Assembly (NCBI GenBank): GCA_018399015.1
Contig: CP073761.1
Location: 2,480,001 to 2,544,000, forward strand
From: Cyanobium sp. M30B3
GTDB lineage: Bacteria; Cyanobacteriota; Cyanobacteriia; PCC-6307; Cyanobiaceae
Length of the DNA stretch: 64,000 nt
Direction of reading: 5' to 3'
Below, piece after piece: positions 1 to 8,167 of the stretch. The translations under genes and the position numbers were made by a program. The stretch's first letter is position 1. Each line of letters starts with the position of its first letter. The notes under the pieces were generated by a model, which saw nothing but the letters and a program-made list of their open reading frames with translations, was not told the origin of the DNA and ran no database searches.

Positions 1-2
1 GT

Positions 3-1418
3 GGGCGCGGGCTCATCCCTGGCTGGCTGCGCAGCGATGCGGTGTTGTGGTTGCTGCTGGCCAGCCTGCTGTTCCTGCCGGTGGTGATGGTGAAGAGCCT
101 GTCCACGGCCACGGTGGCCCAGATGCAGCTTCAAGCCGAGGAAATCTCCACCCTCGCCTCCGGGATCCGTGCGTATTACGCCGACAATGTGATTGATCGT
201 CTGCAGGCTGCCGACGGCAAGGCTGTTTATTCAGAGAATTATCGCGACGTTCACGGTGGAATCCCCATCCCAGCCACGCTGTCGATTGAGCTAGGTGCCC
301 TGTTCGATAATGCCCATACGGATGGTCGTATTTCCTATGAGTTTCTCTCTGACTATCCCTTCACCAAGCGGGCCAGTCGCCCCCTCGATGCATTTGAGCT
401 CGAGGCCCTCAAGGCTTTTCGTGAAACGCCCGATCGACAGAATTTCACCAAGTTGGATGGCAATGGCCTTGGACGCTCCACCTATCGGCTGGCCACGCCG
501 ATTCTGATGCGCAAGGCCTGCGTCACCTGCCACAACGCCCATCCTGATTCCCCCAAGCGGGACTGGAAAGTGGGGGATGTGCGCGGCATCCAGGAGGTCA
601 CGGTGCGGGGCCTGCGGGTGGATGGATTTGGCAACCTTGGCTGGATGTTTGGCTATGTGGGATTGCTGGGGCTCACCTCGGTTGCGGCCACTGGTGTGTT
701 CAAAGGCCAGACCAACAGGATGGAACGGCTGAATCGCAAACTGCTGGAGTCGAATCAACGCGAATCCTCCATGGCGGCCCGCATGGCCGACCAGGTGCAG
801 GAATTGTCCATCTTCGGCAGTGTGGTGGATCATTCGATTGTGGGTGTTTCCATTGCCGACATGCGGCGGCCGGACGAGCCACTGATTTACGTGAACAAGG
901 CATTCACCTTGATCACGGGTTATACCAAAGATCTTGCCGTTGGCTATAACTGTCGCTTCCTGCAGGGTCCGGATACCGACCCCGAGGAAATCAGTCGCAT
1001 TCGCGAGGCGATTGAAACGGGCAAGCCCTACAGCGGCGAGATTCTGAATTACCGCCTGGACGGCACCCGTTTCTGGAATCGACTCACGCTCTATCCTGTC
1101 TTCGCGACCAAAGCAGCGAATGCAAAGCCTGATTTCTACGTAGCCAACCAGATCGATATCACAACCACCAAACAGCAGGCATCGATCTCGAGCGGTGAGC
1201 TCATGGGGCTCGATCAGAGCGTCAATGCTGCGCGGGATGCACTGCAGGAGGCCATGCGCTTTGGCGAGGCCTTGAAGAGGCGTCTGGCCACTACTCCAGT
1301 TCCCCTCAGTGCCGAGGAGGAGTCTCTGCTGCGGGCTGAAGTGCAGGCCCACGAAGCCCTGGTGCGAGAGCTGGAGTCGATGAAGGCGTGGGTCGAGAAT
1401 CGGGCTGCTTCGCTGTGA
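3..1418 (+). CDS. Haem-c (DUF3365) and LOV-domain sensor protein, 5' end outside the window
   Basis: A probable membrane-anchored redox/light sensor. The reading frame is open from base 3, so the true start probably lies upstream; the first internal start is GTG at 42. A hydrophobic segment (about residues 2-18 from that GTG) is followed by a DUF3365-type periplasmic domain with a haem-c site CVTCH (bases 519-533), then a second hydrophobic stretch. A PAS domain follows with the LOV signature GYNCRFLQGPDTD, the flavin-adduct cysteine codon being at 951-953, and downstream FMN-site features NYRLDGTRFWN and a late Q. The C-terminus is helical with no kinase or cyclase domain. It overlaps the diguanylate cyclase gene by four bases, so it probably feeds that enzyme; this pairing is inferred. 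Confidence 0.85.
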   Translation, partial: GRGLIPGWLRSDAVLWLLLASLLFLPVVMVKSLSTATVAQMQLQAEEISTLASGIRAYYADNVIDRLQAADGKAVYSENYRDVHGGIPIPATLSIELGALFDNAHTDGRISYEFLSDYPFTKRASRPLDAFELEALKAFRETPDRQNFTKLDGNGLGRSTYRLATPILMRKACVTCHNAHPDSPKRDWKVGDVRGIQEVTVRGLRVDGFGNLGWMFGYVGLLGLTSVAATGVFKGQTNRMERLNRKLLESNQRESSMAARMADQVQELSIFGSVVDHSIVGVSIADMRRPDEPLIYVNKAFTLITGYTKDLAVGYNCRFLQGPDTDPEEISRIREAIETGKPYSGEILNYRLDGTRFWNRLTLYPVFATKAANAKPDFYVANQIDITTTKQQASISSGELMGLDQSVNAARDALQEAMRFGEALKRRLATTPVPLSAEEESLLRAEVQAHEALVRELESMKAWVENRAASL

Positions 1419-2713
1419 TCAAGGCTCCAAGTTTCCTTCGTGAATCCACTGAGCTTGTTCGCAGGCTGCTGGTGCTCTATGGGCTTGGGGCTGCCGCTAT
1501 GGTCGCCGCCGTCCTGATGCTTCTCAAGCTGGCGGACAGTCGCCGGCACATGGTCCACGTCACGGAGAGTGCCACCAGCCTGGTGGAGTCAGCGCTGGCT
1601 GCTTCGCTCGTTCAGCAGGATCGCCAGGCCCTGCTGGAATCCTATGTGCAAAAGACTCTTTCCACGGGTTCGATCGGCTTGGATGCTCTTTTTGTGGTCA
1701 ATCAAGAGGGCCGAATTGTGTTGTCATCCCGCCCAGTCTGGCTGAATCTGATGATTCAAGACGGCCTCTTTCGGAGGGCTGAATTCAGCAATCCCCAGTT
1801 TCAGGAGATCGCCCGATGCTTCAAAGATTCACGCCCTGACTGCGTGAGTCTCAAATCCGTGGACTTTCCTTCCCTCAGCGGCAGTTTCACCACCTACCGT
1901 CCTGTGTTCAAGCCCTCAATGGATCTTGGGCTGCCACGGGAGCCCTTCCTGGTGGTGGCCACGTTCAACGGAGGGGTTGTGATGGTCTCCTTCCTGCAGG
2001 AGGTCCTGCCCCTGATACTCCTGGCCCTTCTTCTCGCTGCCCTGCTCAGCGTCTCCCTGTGGATTGTGCTCCGGACCCTGTTGCTGCCTCGGCTCAACCA
2101 GGCTGCCCAGACCGATGGCCTCACCCGCTTGATGAACAGGTCGGCCTTCATGGACGCCGCGATGGAATTGCTGGCGGATGGCGAGGAGCAGGGATCTCCG
2201 TTTGTCTTCGCCATCCTGGATGTGGATCATTTCAAGCGAATCAATGACAGCTATGGCCACGATTGTGGGGATGTGGCGCTGGTGTCTGTTTCTGCGGTTC
2301 TAGCCACGGTGATGCGCAGTGAGGATCTGGTGTGCCGATTTGGTGGAGAAGAATTTGCCCTATTGCTGGCCACTGATGAGCAAGCAGGTCGCAAAGTGCT
2401 GGAGCGTCTACGTCTACAGCTGGAGATGAGCCGAGTGGCCTACCATGGCAGGGAGATCCCTGTCACGGTAAGCATTGGGGCCGCGGCTACAGTGGAGTGC
2501 GGCTACAATCTGGACTATCTCTACACCTCTGCAGACCGCTGTCTCTATGCGGCCAAGCAGGGAGGTCGCAACCGCGTGGAATGGACCTCCTCCCAATCTG
2601 CCCCCCGCCTGCAGCTCAATGTTTCTGAGAATCCAGCGGATGGCGAGCCCACTCCATTGCGGGGCATGGCCGGGGGCATGACCACAGTGATCGACACAAC
2701 CATTCCGACCTGA
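1415..2713 (+). CDS. Membrane diguanylate cyclase (GGEEF)
   Basis: Synthesises cyclic di-GMP from two GTP. An N-terminal membrane segment (about residues 15-37) and a second one near residues 190-217 bracket a periplasmic sensor region of unrecognised family. The C-terminal GGDEF domain is apparently active: RFGGEEFALLL is intact near residue 310 and the nucleotide-binding DVDHFKRINDSYGHDCGD is present. I place the start at GTG 1415, giving a GTGA overlap with the upstream sensor stop; GTG 1388 is an alternative giving 441 residues. No RxxD product-inhibition site was assigned with confidence. Translational coupling suggests it acts with the LOV/haem protein. Confidence 0.85.
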   Translation: MIKAPSFLRESTELVRRLLVLYGLGAAAMVAAVLMLLKLADSRRHMVHVTESATSLVESALAASLVQQDRQALLESYVQKTLSTGSIGLDALFVVNQEGRIVLSSRPVWLNLMIQDGLFRRAEFSNPQFQEIARCFKDSRPDCVSLKSVDFPSLSGSFTTYRPVFKPSMDLGLPREPFLVVATFNGGVVMVSFLQEVLPLILLALLLAALLSVSLWIVLRTLLLPRLNQAAQTDGLTRLMNRSAFMDAAMELLADGEEQGSPFVFAILDVDHFKRINDSYGHDCGDVALVSVSAVLATVMRSEDLVCRFGGEEFALLLATDEQAGRKVLERLRLQLEMSRVAYHGREIPVTVSIGAAATVECGYNLDYLYTSADRCLYAAKQGGRNRVEWTSSQSAPRLQLNVSENPADGEPTPLRGMAGGMTTVIDTTIPT

Positions 2714-2725
2714 GATTGAGCCTGC

Positions 2726-4699
2726 ATGGACGTTCCTGCGATCCCCGACGATGAGGCCGCCCGGCTCCAGGAGCTGCGCAGCTATGGGGTGCTGGACACC
2801 GACGCCGATCCCCATTTCGACGACATCAGTGAGCTGGCACGACGTGTGGCAGGCACGGAGATTGGCATCGTGAGCCTGGTGGATGAAAATCGCCAATGGT
2901 TCAAGAGTTGTGTGGGTGCGCCTCTGGGGCAACAGGAAACACCTCGACAGGTGTCCTTTTGTGGACACACCATCCTTCAGCGCGGTGCCTTGATCATCAA
3001 CGACGCCCTACAGGATTCCCGCTTCGCTGATAATCCCCTGGTAACGGGTGATCCGGGCATTCGCTTCTATGCCGGCTTCCCGTTGATCACCAGCAACGGC
3101 TTTGTGCTGGGTAGCCTGTGCGCCATCAGCCGGCGTCCCCATCAGCTCTCCGCCGAGCAGATCGACAGCCTGGGGCGGCTGGCCTCGCTCACGGTGCAGC
3201 AGCTGCAGGTGCTGCGCGAATCAGCCCTGCTTTCAGCCGCCCAGGAAGGTCTGGGGGAGGAGCGCCTCGCTGGCCGAAAGCAGGAGCAACTCAGTTCCCT
3301 GGAGCGGCTGATCAGCCGCGATCAGATGGTGCAGATGCTGGCGCTGTTGTTCGGCATGGGCCTGGGATCGCCGTTCACCCTGCTGCGCTGCCGCTTCCGC
3401 GACTATGAGCGGGTGAATGCCACGCTGGGGAGCAGTCTGGCTGAGCAATTCATCAATGAGGCCGCCCGCCGGGTGTTGGCAGCTGTACCCAAGACGGCCT
3501 CAGTGGCCCGCTTTGCGGAGTCTGAACTGGTGGTGTTGCTTCCCTACGATGTGGAGGAAGCCCAGATCCAGGACGTGGCTGAGCGTCTGATTGCCTTTGC
3601 CAATCAGGTGTATCGCCATGGCCTGCAATCGTTGTCGATGGCTGTTTCGATCGGCATCGCCACTTACCGCAACAACTACGAGAGCGTGGAGGCGCTGCTG
3701 GCCGACACCAGCATGGCCGAGCGGATGGCGCGCCATGCCCCTGGCAGCAGCTTTCGCTTCATTGATGCCGATGCGCGGGTGGCAGCCCGGGAGACCTACC
3801 GCCTGGAGTCGGCCCTGCGGGAGGGGTTAGCCGCGAAGGATCTCGAACCCTTCCTGCAGCCGATTGTGGATCTCGGCAGTGGTGAACCGGTTGGATTTGA
3901 AGCCCTGGCCCGTTGGCGCCATGAGGGCAAGGTGCTGCAGCCCGACAGCTTTCTGCCGATCTGCGCCGAGACCGGTCTCACCGGCGATCTCGACCTGTTG
4001 ATCATCGAGAAGACGCTGGCGGCCCTGCCCCTGCTGGCCCAGCCGATTCCCCTGCGTCCAATGACCATCAACGTGAATCTCTCCGGCGTGTTGCTGGAGG
4101 ATGGGGACCAGCGCCAGCGTCTGCTGCGCCTGGTGGATGAGAATCCGCTGCCGCCAGCCTGGACGCTGCAGGTGGAGTTGGTGGAGGATGCCTTTCAGGA
4201 CACATCTGCGGCCTTTGATGACTTCCTCAATGCTTTGGTGAGCCGAGGAGTGTTGATTGCTATCGATGATTTTGGCACCGGCTATTCTTCACTGGCACGC
4301 TTGATTTCCCTGCCGATCAATGGCGTGAAGGTGGATCGCATGTTTGTGGAGCGCGTTGGCGAGAATGATGATTCCCCACGTCTGTTGTTGCGCACCATGC
4401 TCACCATGCTCAACGACCTGGGCATGGCCGTGACTGCAGAAGGCATTGAGCAGCCGGCCCAGCGGGACTGGTTGATCGACCATGGTGTGAGCAAGGGGCA
4501 GGGCTATCTGTTTGATCAGCCGCTCACCCTCACCGAGGCCGTTGCCAGGCTGCGGCGGATCCACTACCGCCCCAAGGCCATCCCCGTGGAACCAGCCCGC
4601 ATCTGGGCGGCCCGCCGCCGGCGGCTGCTGCGCAATCTGCTGCTCAAGCCCCTGGCCGGGGTGCTGGGCAGGGATGATCGCCGCCACGGTGAGCTCTGA
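2726..4699 (+). CDS. GAF-GGDEF(degenerate)-EAL protein
   Basis: Probable cyclic di-GMP phosphodiesterase, 657 residues. An N-terminal GAF domain of the VSFCGHTILQ type spans about residues 25-165. A GGDEF-like domain follows (about 195-345), but its signature is replaced by FAESELVV, so it should not make cyclic di-GMP. The EAL domain (about 370-610) keeps GFEALARW, the DDFGTGYSSL metal/loop motif and TAEGIEQ, consistent with hydrolytic activity. It lies 12 bases after the cyclase and four bases before the methyltransferase, so the cluster probably forms one operon combining synthesis and breakdown. Activity is inferred from motifs. Confidence 0.85.
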   Translation: MDVPAIPDDEAARLQELRSYGVLDTDADPHFDDISELARRVAGTEIGIVSLVDENRQWFKSCVGAPLGQQETPRQVSFCGHTILQRGALIINDALQDSRFADNPLVTGDPGIRFYAGFPLITSNGFVLGSLCAISRRPHQLSAEQIDSLGRLASLTVQQLQVLRESALLSAAQEGLGEERLAGRKQEQLSSLERLISRDQMVQMLALLFGMGLGSPFTLLRCRFRDYERVNATLGSSLAEQFINEAARRVLAAVPKTASVARFAESELVVLLPYDVEEAQIQDVAERLIAFANQVYRHGLQSLSMAVSIGIATYRNNYESVEALLADTSMAERMARHAPGSSFRFIDADARVAARETYRLESALREGLAAKDLEPFLQPIVDLGSGEPVGFEALARWRHEGKVLQPDSFLPICAETGLTGDLDLLIIEKTLAALPLLAQPIPLRPMTINVNLSGVLLEDGDQRQRLLRLVDENPLPPAWTLQVELVEDAFQDTSAAFDDFLNALVSRGVLIAIDDFGTGYSSLARLISLPINGVKVDRMFVERVGENDDSPRLLLRTMLTMLNDLGMAVTAEGIEQPAQRDWLIDHGVSKGQGYLFDQPLTLTEAVARLRRIHYRPKAIPVEPARIWAARRRRLLRNLLLKPLAGVLGRDDRRHGEL

Positions 4700-4702
4700 T
4701 CG

Positions 4703-5368
4703 ATGGCCCCCGATCCGGTGCGGGTGCTGAGGGACGAGGAGCGGGCAAAGCTCGACGCCAGCGACGACAGCCTGTTCTATGCCGAGCCCCGCTTTGTGCA
4801 GCATCTCGATGCCGCCTTCCGCAGCCGGCTCACGGCCCTCTACCGCCAGCGCATTCCCCCCTGCGCGGTGCTGCTCGACCTGATGGGCAGCTGGGTGAGC
4901 CACCTGCCCGATGGGATCACCTACCAGGAGGTGATCGGCCATGGCCTCAACGCCCAGGAGCTGGCCGCCAACCCCCGGCTTGACCGGTACTGGCTGCAGG
5001 ATCTCAACCGCGATCAACGCCTGCCCCTGGCGGATGCCAGCGTGGATGCGGTGCTGATCGTGGCCGGCTGGCAATACCTGCAGCAGCCGGAGGCCGTGGC
5101 CGCGGAGCTGCTGCGGGTGGTGCGCCCCCGGGGCCAGGTGATCGTGGCCTTCTCCAACCGGATGTTCTTTCAGAAGGCCCCCCAGGTGTGGACCGATGGT
5201 GGGGACCGCGACCACCTGGCCTATGTGGCCCGTGTGCTGCTGGCCCAGGGCTGGGGCCGGCCGGAGCTGATCGCCGAGAACACCCGGGCGGCGGGGCCCC
5301 TGGGTTGGATCGGGGCGAAGGGGGATCCCTTCTTCGCCGTGGTGGCGGAGCGGCCCCTGCAGCCCTGA
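4703..5368 (+). CDS. Class I SAM-dependent methyltransferase
   Basis: A 221-residue protein of the Methyltransf_11 type. The glycine-rich SAM motif is the divergent LLDLMGSWVSHL, and the later strand is LPLADASVDAVLIVAGWQYL followed by LRVVRPRGQVIVAF, typical of this fold. The substrate is unknown. It begins three bases after the EAL gene stop and converges on bioA, so it is the last gene of the cyclic di-GMP operon. A regulatory connection to that system is possible but not shown. Confidence 0.75.
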   Translation: MAPDPVRVLRDEERAKLDASDDSLFYAEPRFVQHLDAAFRSRLTALYRQRIPPCAVLLDLMGSWVSHLPDGITYQEVIGHGLNAQELAANPRLDRYWLQDLNRDQRLPLADASVDAVLIVAGWQYLQQPEAVAAELLRVVRPRGQVIVAFSNRMFFQKAPQVWTDGGDRDHLAYVARVLLAQGWGRPELIAENTRAAGPLGWIGAKGDPFFAVVAERPLQP

Positions 5369-5396
5369 TTGCCGCTGTCACAGCGATCCTGCCCGG

Positions 5397-6701
5397 TTAA
5401 ACCAGGGCATCGAGCGCTGATCCAAGGGCGGCGTAGCAGCGCTCCAGCTGGGCATCGCTGATGCCCAGGGGCGGCAGTAGGTACACCACGTTGCCCAAGG
5501 GCCGCAGGTACACCCCCTGTTCCAGGCAGTGGCGCTGGATCTGTTTGCCCACGGGGTTGAGGTAGCTGGCCTCGCCGGCCTCCACGTCGAAGGCGGCCAT
5601 GGTGCCGACGCAGCGGGGGCGCCGCACCTGCGGATGCTTCGCGAGCGACTCCAGCAACGGGATGTGGCGCACCTCGAACTGCTGGAAGCGCTCGGGACTG
5701 GCCTGCAGCAGATCCAGAGAGGCCAGGGCGGCGGCACAACCCAGGGGATTGGCGGTGAAGCTGTGGCCGTGGAAGAAGGTGGCCCGCGGCTGGTCGCTGA
5801 TGAAGCCCTGATAGAGCCGCTCGCTGGCCATCGTGGCCCCCATCGGCAGGAAGCCTCCGGTGAGCCCTTTGGAGAGGGCCATCAGGTCGGGTTGGATACC
5901 GGCGCGGCGGCAGGCGAACAGGTCGCCCGTTCGCCCGAAGCCGGTGAACACCTCATCGGCGATCAGCAGCGCCCCGGCGGCCCGCACCCGCTCGGCCACG
6001 GCCCGCAGGAAGGCCGGCCGCACCACCCGCATGCCACTGGCCCCCTGGATCAGAGGCTCGAGGATCACGGCGGCGGTGGGGGTGTGCAGGGCCTGCTCCA
6101 GCTGGCTGAGGGCCGCCTGCTCCCGCACGTCCAGCAACGCCTGCTCCTCGCCCCAGTGGCTGTGGGGCCAGGCCACCCGGGCCACGTCGAACAGCAGGGG
6201 CTCGTAGGGCTCGGTGAACAGGGAGCGCTCCCCCAGGGCCATCGCGCCGAAGGTGTCGCCGTGGTAGGCCCCCTCAAAGGCGATCAGCTGGCGGCGCGCC
6301 GCTGCCTCGCGCCCACTGCCGGATCCGCCGCCCTCCTGATTGCGCCACCACTGCCAGGCGATCTTGAGGGCCACCTCCACCGCGGTGGAGCCGTTGTCGG
6401 AGAAGAACAGCCGCTCCAGCCCGCTGAGGGCGCTGAGCCGGGTGGCCAGCTGCTCGGCCGGGGCGTGGCTGAAGTTGGCGAAGATCACCTGCTCGAGCTG
6501 CTGGGCCTGGCGGGAGATCGCCGCCACGATCGCCGGCTCACCGTGGCCGTGCAGGGTCACCCACCAGCTGCTGATCGCATCGATCAGCCGGCGCCCATCC
6601 TCGAGCTCCAGCTCACTGCCGCGGGCGGCCCGCACCCGCAGCGGCTCCGGGCTGCTGGCCACCTGGGTGGTGGGGTGCCAGAGGTGGGGGTGCCAGCTCA
6701 T
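5397..6701 (-). CDS. bioA: Adenosylmethionine-8-amino-7-oxononanoate aminotransferase
   Basis: Third-last step of biotin synthesis: transfers an amino group from SAM to KAPA to give DAPA, using PLP. The 434-residue product starts at ATG 6701 (MSWHPHLWHP), preferred over longer in-frame starts because families begin near this point. Visible landmarks are NGSTAVEVALKIAWQ, the substrate-site FEGAYHGDTFGAM, DEVFTGFGRTG, and the Schiff-base lysine in ALSKGLTGGFLPMG. It stands alone here; bioF and bioD are not in the window. Confidence 0.93.
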   Translation of the reverse strand: MSWHPHLWHPTTQVASSPEPLRVRAARGSELELEDGRRLIDAISSWWVTLHGHGEPAIVAAISRQAQQLEQVIFANFSHAPAEQLATRLSALSGLERLFFSDNGSTAVEVALKIAWQWWRNQEGGGSGSGREAAARRQLIAFEGAYHGDTFGAMALGERSLFTEPYEPLLFDVARVAWPHSHWGEEQALLDVREQAALSQLEQALHTPTAAVILEPLIQGASGMRVVRPAFLRAVAERVRAAGALLIADEVFTGFGRTGDLFACRRAGIQPDLMALSKGLTGGFLPMGATMASERLYQGFISDQPRATFFHGHSFTANPLGCAAALASLDLLQASPERFQQFEVRHIPLLESLAKHPQVRRPRCVGTMAAFDVEAGEASYLNPVGKQIQRHCLEQGVYLRPLGNVVYLLPPLGISDAQLERCYAALGSALDALV

Positions 6702-6808
6702 GGGTTGAAGAGTAGGGACTGGGCATGCGCCTGTGATGGTTCTGGGCAACAGGCCAATGATTCGGGAGCACAAGCTGATGTTCTGGATCAACATCAGCTG
6801 TGGTCTGA

Positions 6809-6834
6809 TTAAAAAAGCGGCCTTGGTTGGCCGC
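6809..6834 (-). terminator. Rho-independent terminator of the sigma factor gene
   Basis: On the minus strand, a GCGGCC/GGCCGC stem with a six-base loop is followed by six T and then AAT. It lies 57 bases beyond the sigma gene stop. Confidence 0.8.
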
Positions 6835-6890
6835 TGGTCCTCTGTTCGTGCCCTGGTTTCAGGGCTGGTTGGAAGCCGCGATTGACCCGT

Positions 6891-7862
6891 TCAGGCCTCC
6901 AGATAATCGAGGTATTCACCCGAAAGTCTGCGGATCGAGGCCGTCGCCCGGCGTTCCAATCCGCGGGCCGTATCCCGGGTGATGCCCATCTGCCGGGCTG
7001 CGGCACTCAGGCTGAGGGGCTCCGCCTCGCCGATGCCATAGCGCAGGCGCAGCAGCTCGGCCTCCTGCTGTGGCAACTGCCCCAGCAGGCGCTGGATGTC
7101 CTGCCGCATCAGGGTGGAGGTCACCTGCTCCTGGGGGCGACTGAGCTGGCAGGCCAGGCTGTCGAGCAGACGGAGCTCCTGATCGTGGGGGTGATGGCCG
7201 TCGAGGCTGAGGGGCTCCTGGGCCCGGAACAGCGCCTCGCGGATATCCAGGGGCTTGAGGCCGGTAGCGGCGGCCAGCTCGTCCAGGTTCGGGTCCCGTC
7301 CCAGCTGGTGGCTGAGAGTCTGCTGGGCCCGGCGCAACCGCTGGAGCTGGTCCAGCATCGTGGCGGGTAGGCGGATGGTGCGCCCCCTGGCCACCAGGGC
7401 GCTGCCGATGCCGTCGCGGATCCACCAGGCGGCATAGGTGGAGAAGCGGTAGCCCCGGCTGGGGTCGAAGCGCTCCACCGCCCGGATCAGTCCGATCGTG
7501 CCCTCCTGGATCAGGTCCTCCAGCTCGATCGGCCGATGCTGATAGCGCTTGGCCAGGCTCACCACCAGGCGCAGGTTGGCGAGCACCATGCGGCTGCGGG
7601 CCTGGTTGGCCAGGCGCAGGCGCCGCCGGAGCTGGCCCACGCTCAGGCCGGCCTCGAGGGACCAGGCCTGCAGGCTCGGTTCCACGCCGCCGGCACGGAG
7701 TTTCATTTCTTCGGCCACGTCACGGGCCTGGCGGCCGGCCTGCACGAGCCGGGCCAGGCTGATTTCGTCTTCAGCGGTGAGCAGCGGGATGCGGCCCATG
7801 GCGCGCAGGTGCTGACTGAGTGCGTCGCAGCCGCCCGGGGGGCGCTTCTGTGGCGCAGGCAT
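6891..7862 (-). CDS. RNA polymerase sigma factor, sigma-70 family, group 2 type
   Basis: A 323-residue primary-like sigma factor without the long region 1.1 of RpoD, typical of cyanobacterial group 2 factors. Region 1.2 (IPLLTAEDEISLARLVQAG), region 2 (NLRLVVSLAKRYQH, then IQEGTIGLIRAVERFDPSRG and FSTYAAWWIRDGI), region 3, and region 4 with the helix-turn-helix LSLSAAARQMGITRDTARGLE are all visible. It should redirect polymerase under stress or nutrient shifts; which SigB-E class it belongs to cannot be decided by eye. It has its own terminator and about 300 bp of upstream space. Confidence 0.9.
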   Translation of the reverse strand: MPAPQKRPPGGCDALSQHLRAMGRIPLLTAEDEISLARLVQAGRQARDVAEEMKLRAGGVEPSLQAWSLEAGLSVGQLRRRLRLANQARSRMVLANLRLVVSLAKRYQHRPIELEDLIQEGTIGLIRAVERFDPSRGYRFSTYAAWWIRDGIGSALVARGRTIRLPATMLDQLQRLRRAQQTLSHQLGRDPNLDELAAATGLKPLDIREALFRAQEPLSLDGHHPHDQELRLLDSLACQLSRPQEQVTSTLMRQDIQRLLGQLPQQEAELLRLRYGIGEAEPLSLSAAARQMGITRDTARGLERRATASIRRLSGEYLDYLEA

Positions 7863-8121
7863 CGGAGGGATGTCTGAGGGTGGGTCGGCAAACGTTAATG
7901 ACTGCTCCTGGCCGCTGGGTGGGCCGGGCGCCAGATATCAACCAGTAGCGGCAATCGGCACGATCAGTTGCACTGATCGATCGCGCAGTCGGCCAGTCCA
8001 GGCTGCCTGGATGATGCAAATTTGGGCCTTATAGGGCCGCTGATTCGTGCGGAACGCCCTGCTGATTACCACTTGAGTATCTGCTTGAGTATCTGAATGA
8101 ATGGTTTGGCTGGCCAACCTC
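7863..8121. other. Intergenic region upstream of the sigma factor gene
   Basis: No convincing coding frame on either strand. It holds the presumed promoter of the sigma factor gene and the trailing side of the bicA unit. I see a short direct repeat (cttgagtatctg near 8071-8095) but no recognised operator. Confidence 0.4.
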
Positions 8122-8146
8122 AAAAAGGCCCGGACGGGCCGGGCCA
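8122..8146 (-). terminator. Rho-independent terminator of bicA
   Basis: On the minus strand a GC-rich stem (GGCCCGGCCCGTCCGGGCC region) is followed by TTTTTG, 22 bases beyond the bicA stop. Confidence 0.75.
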
Positions 8147-8167
8147 ATGAAGCCGCATCGGCCCTGA

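Noticed and set aside
5529-6812. 427-codon open frame antisense to bioA
   Set aside because: bioA motifs are intact; the antisense translation is low-complexity.
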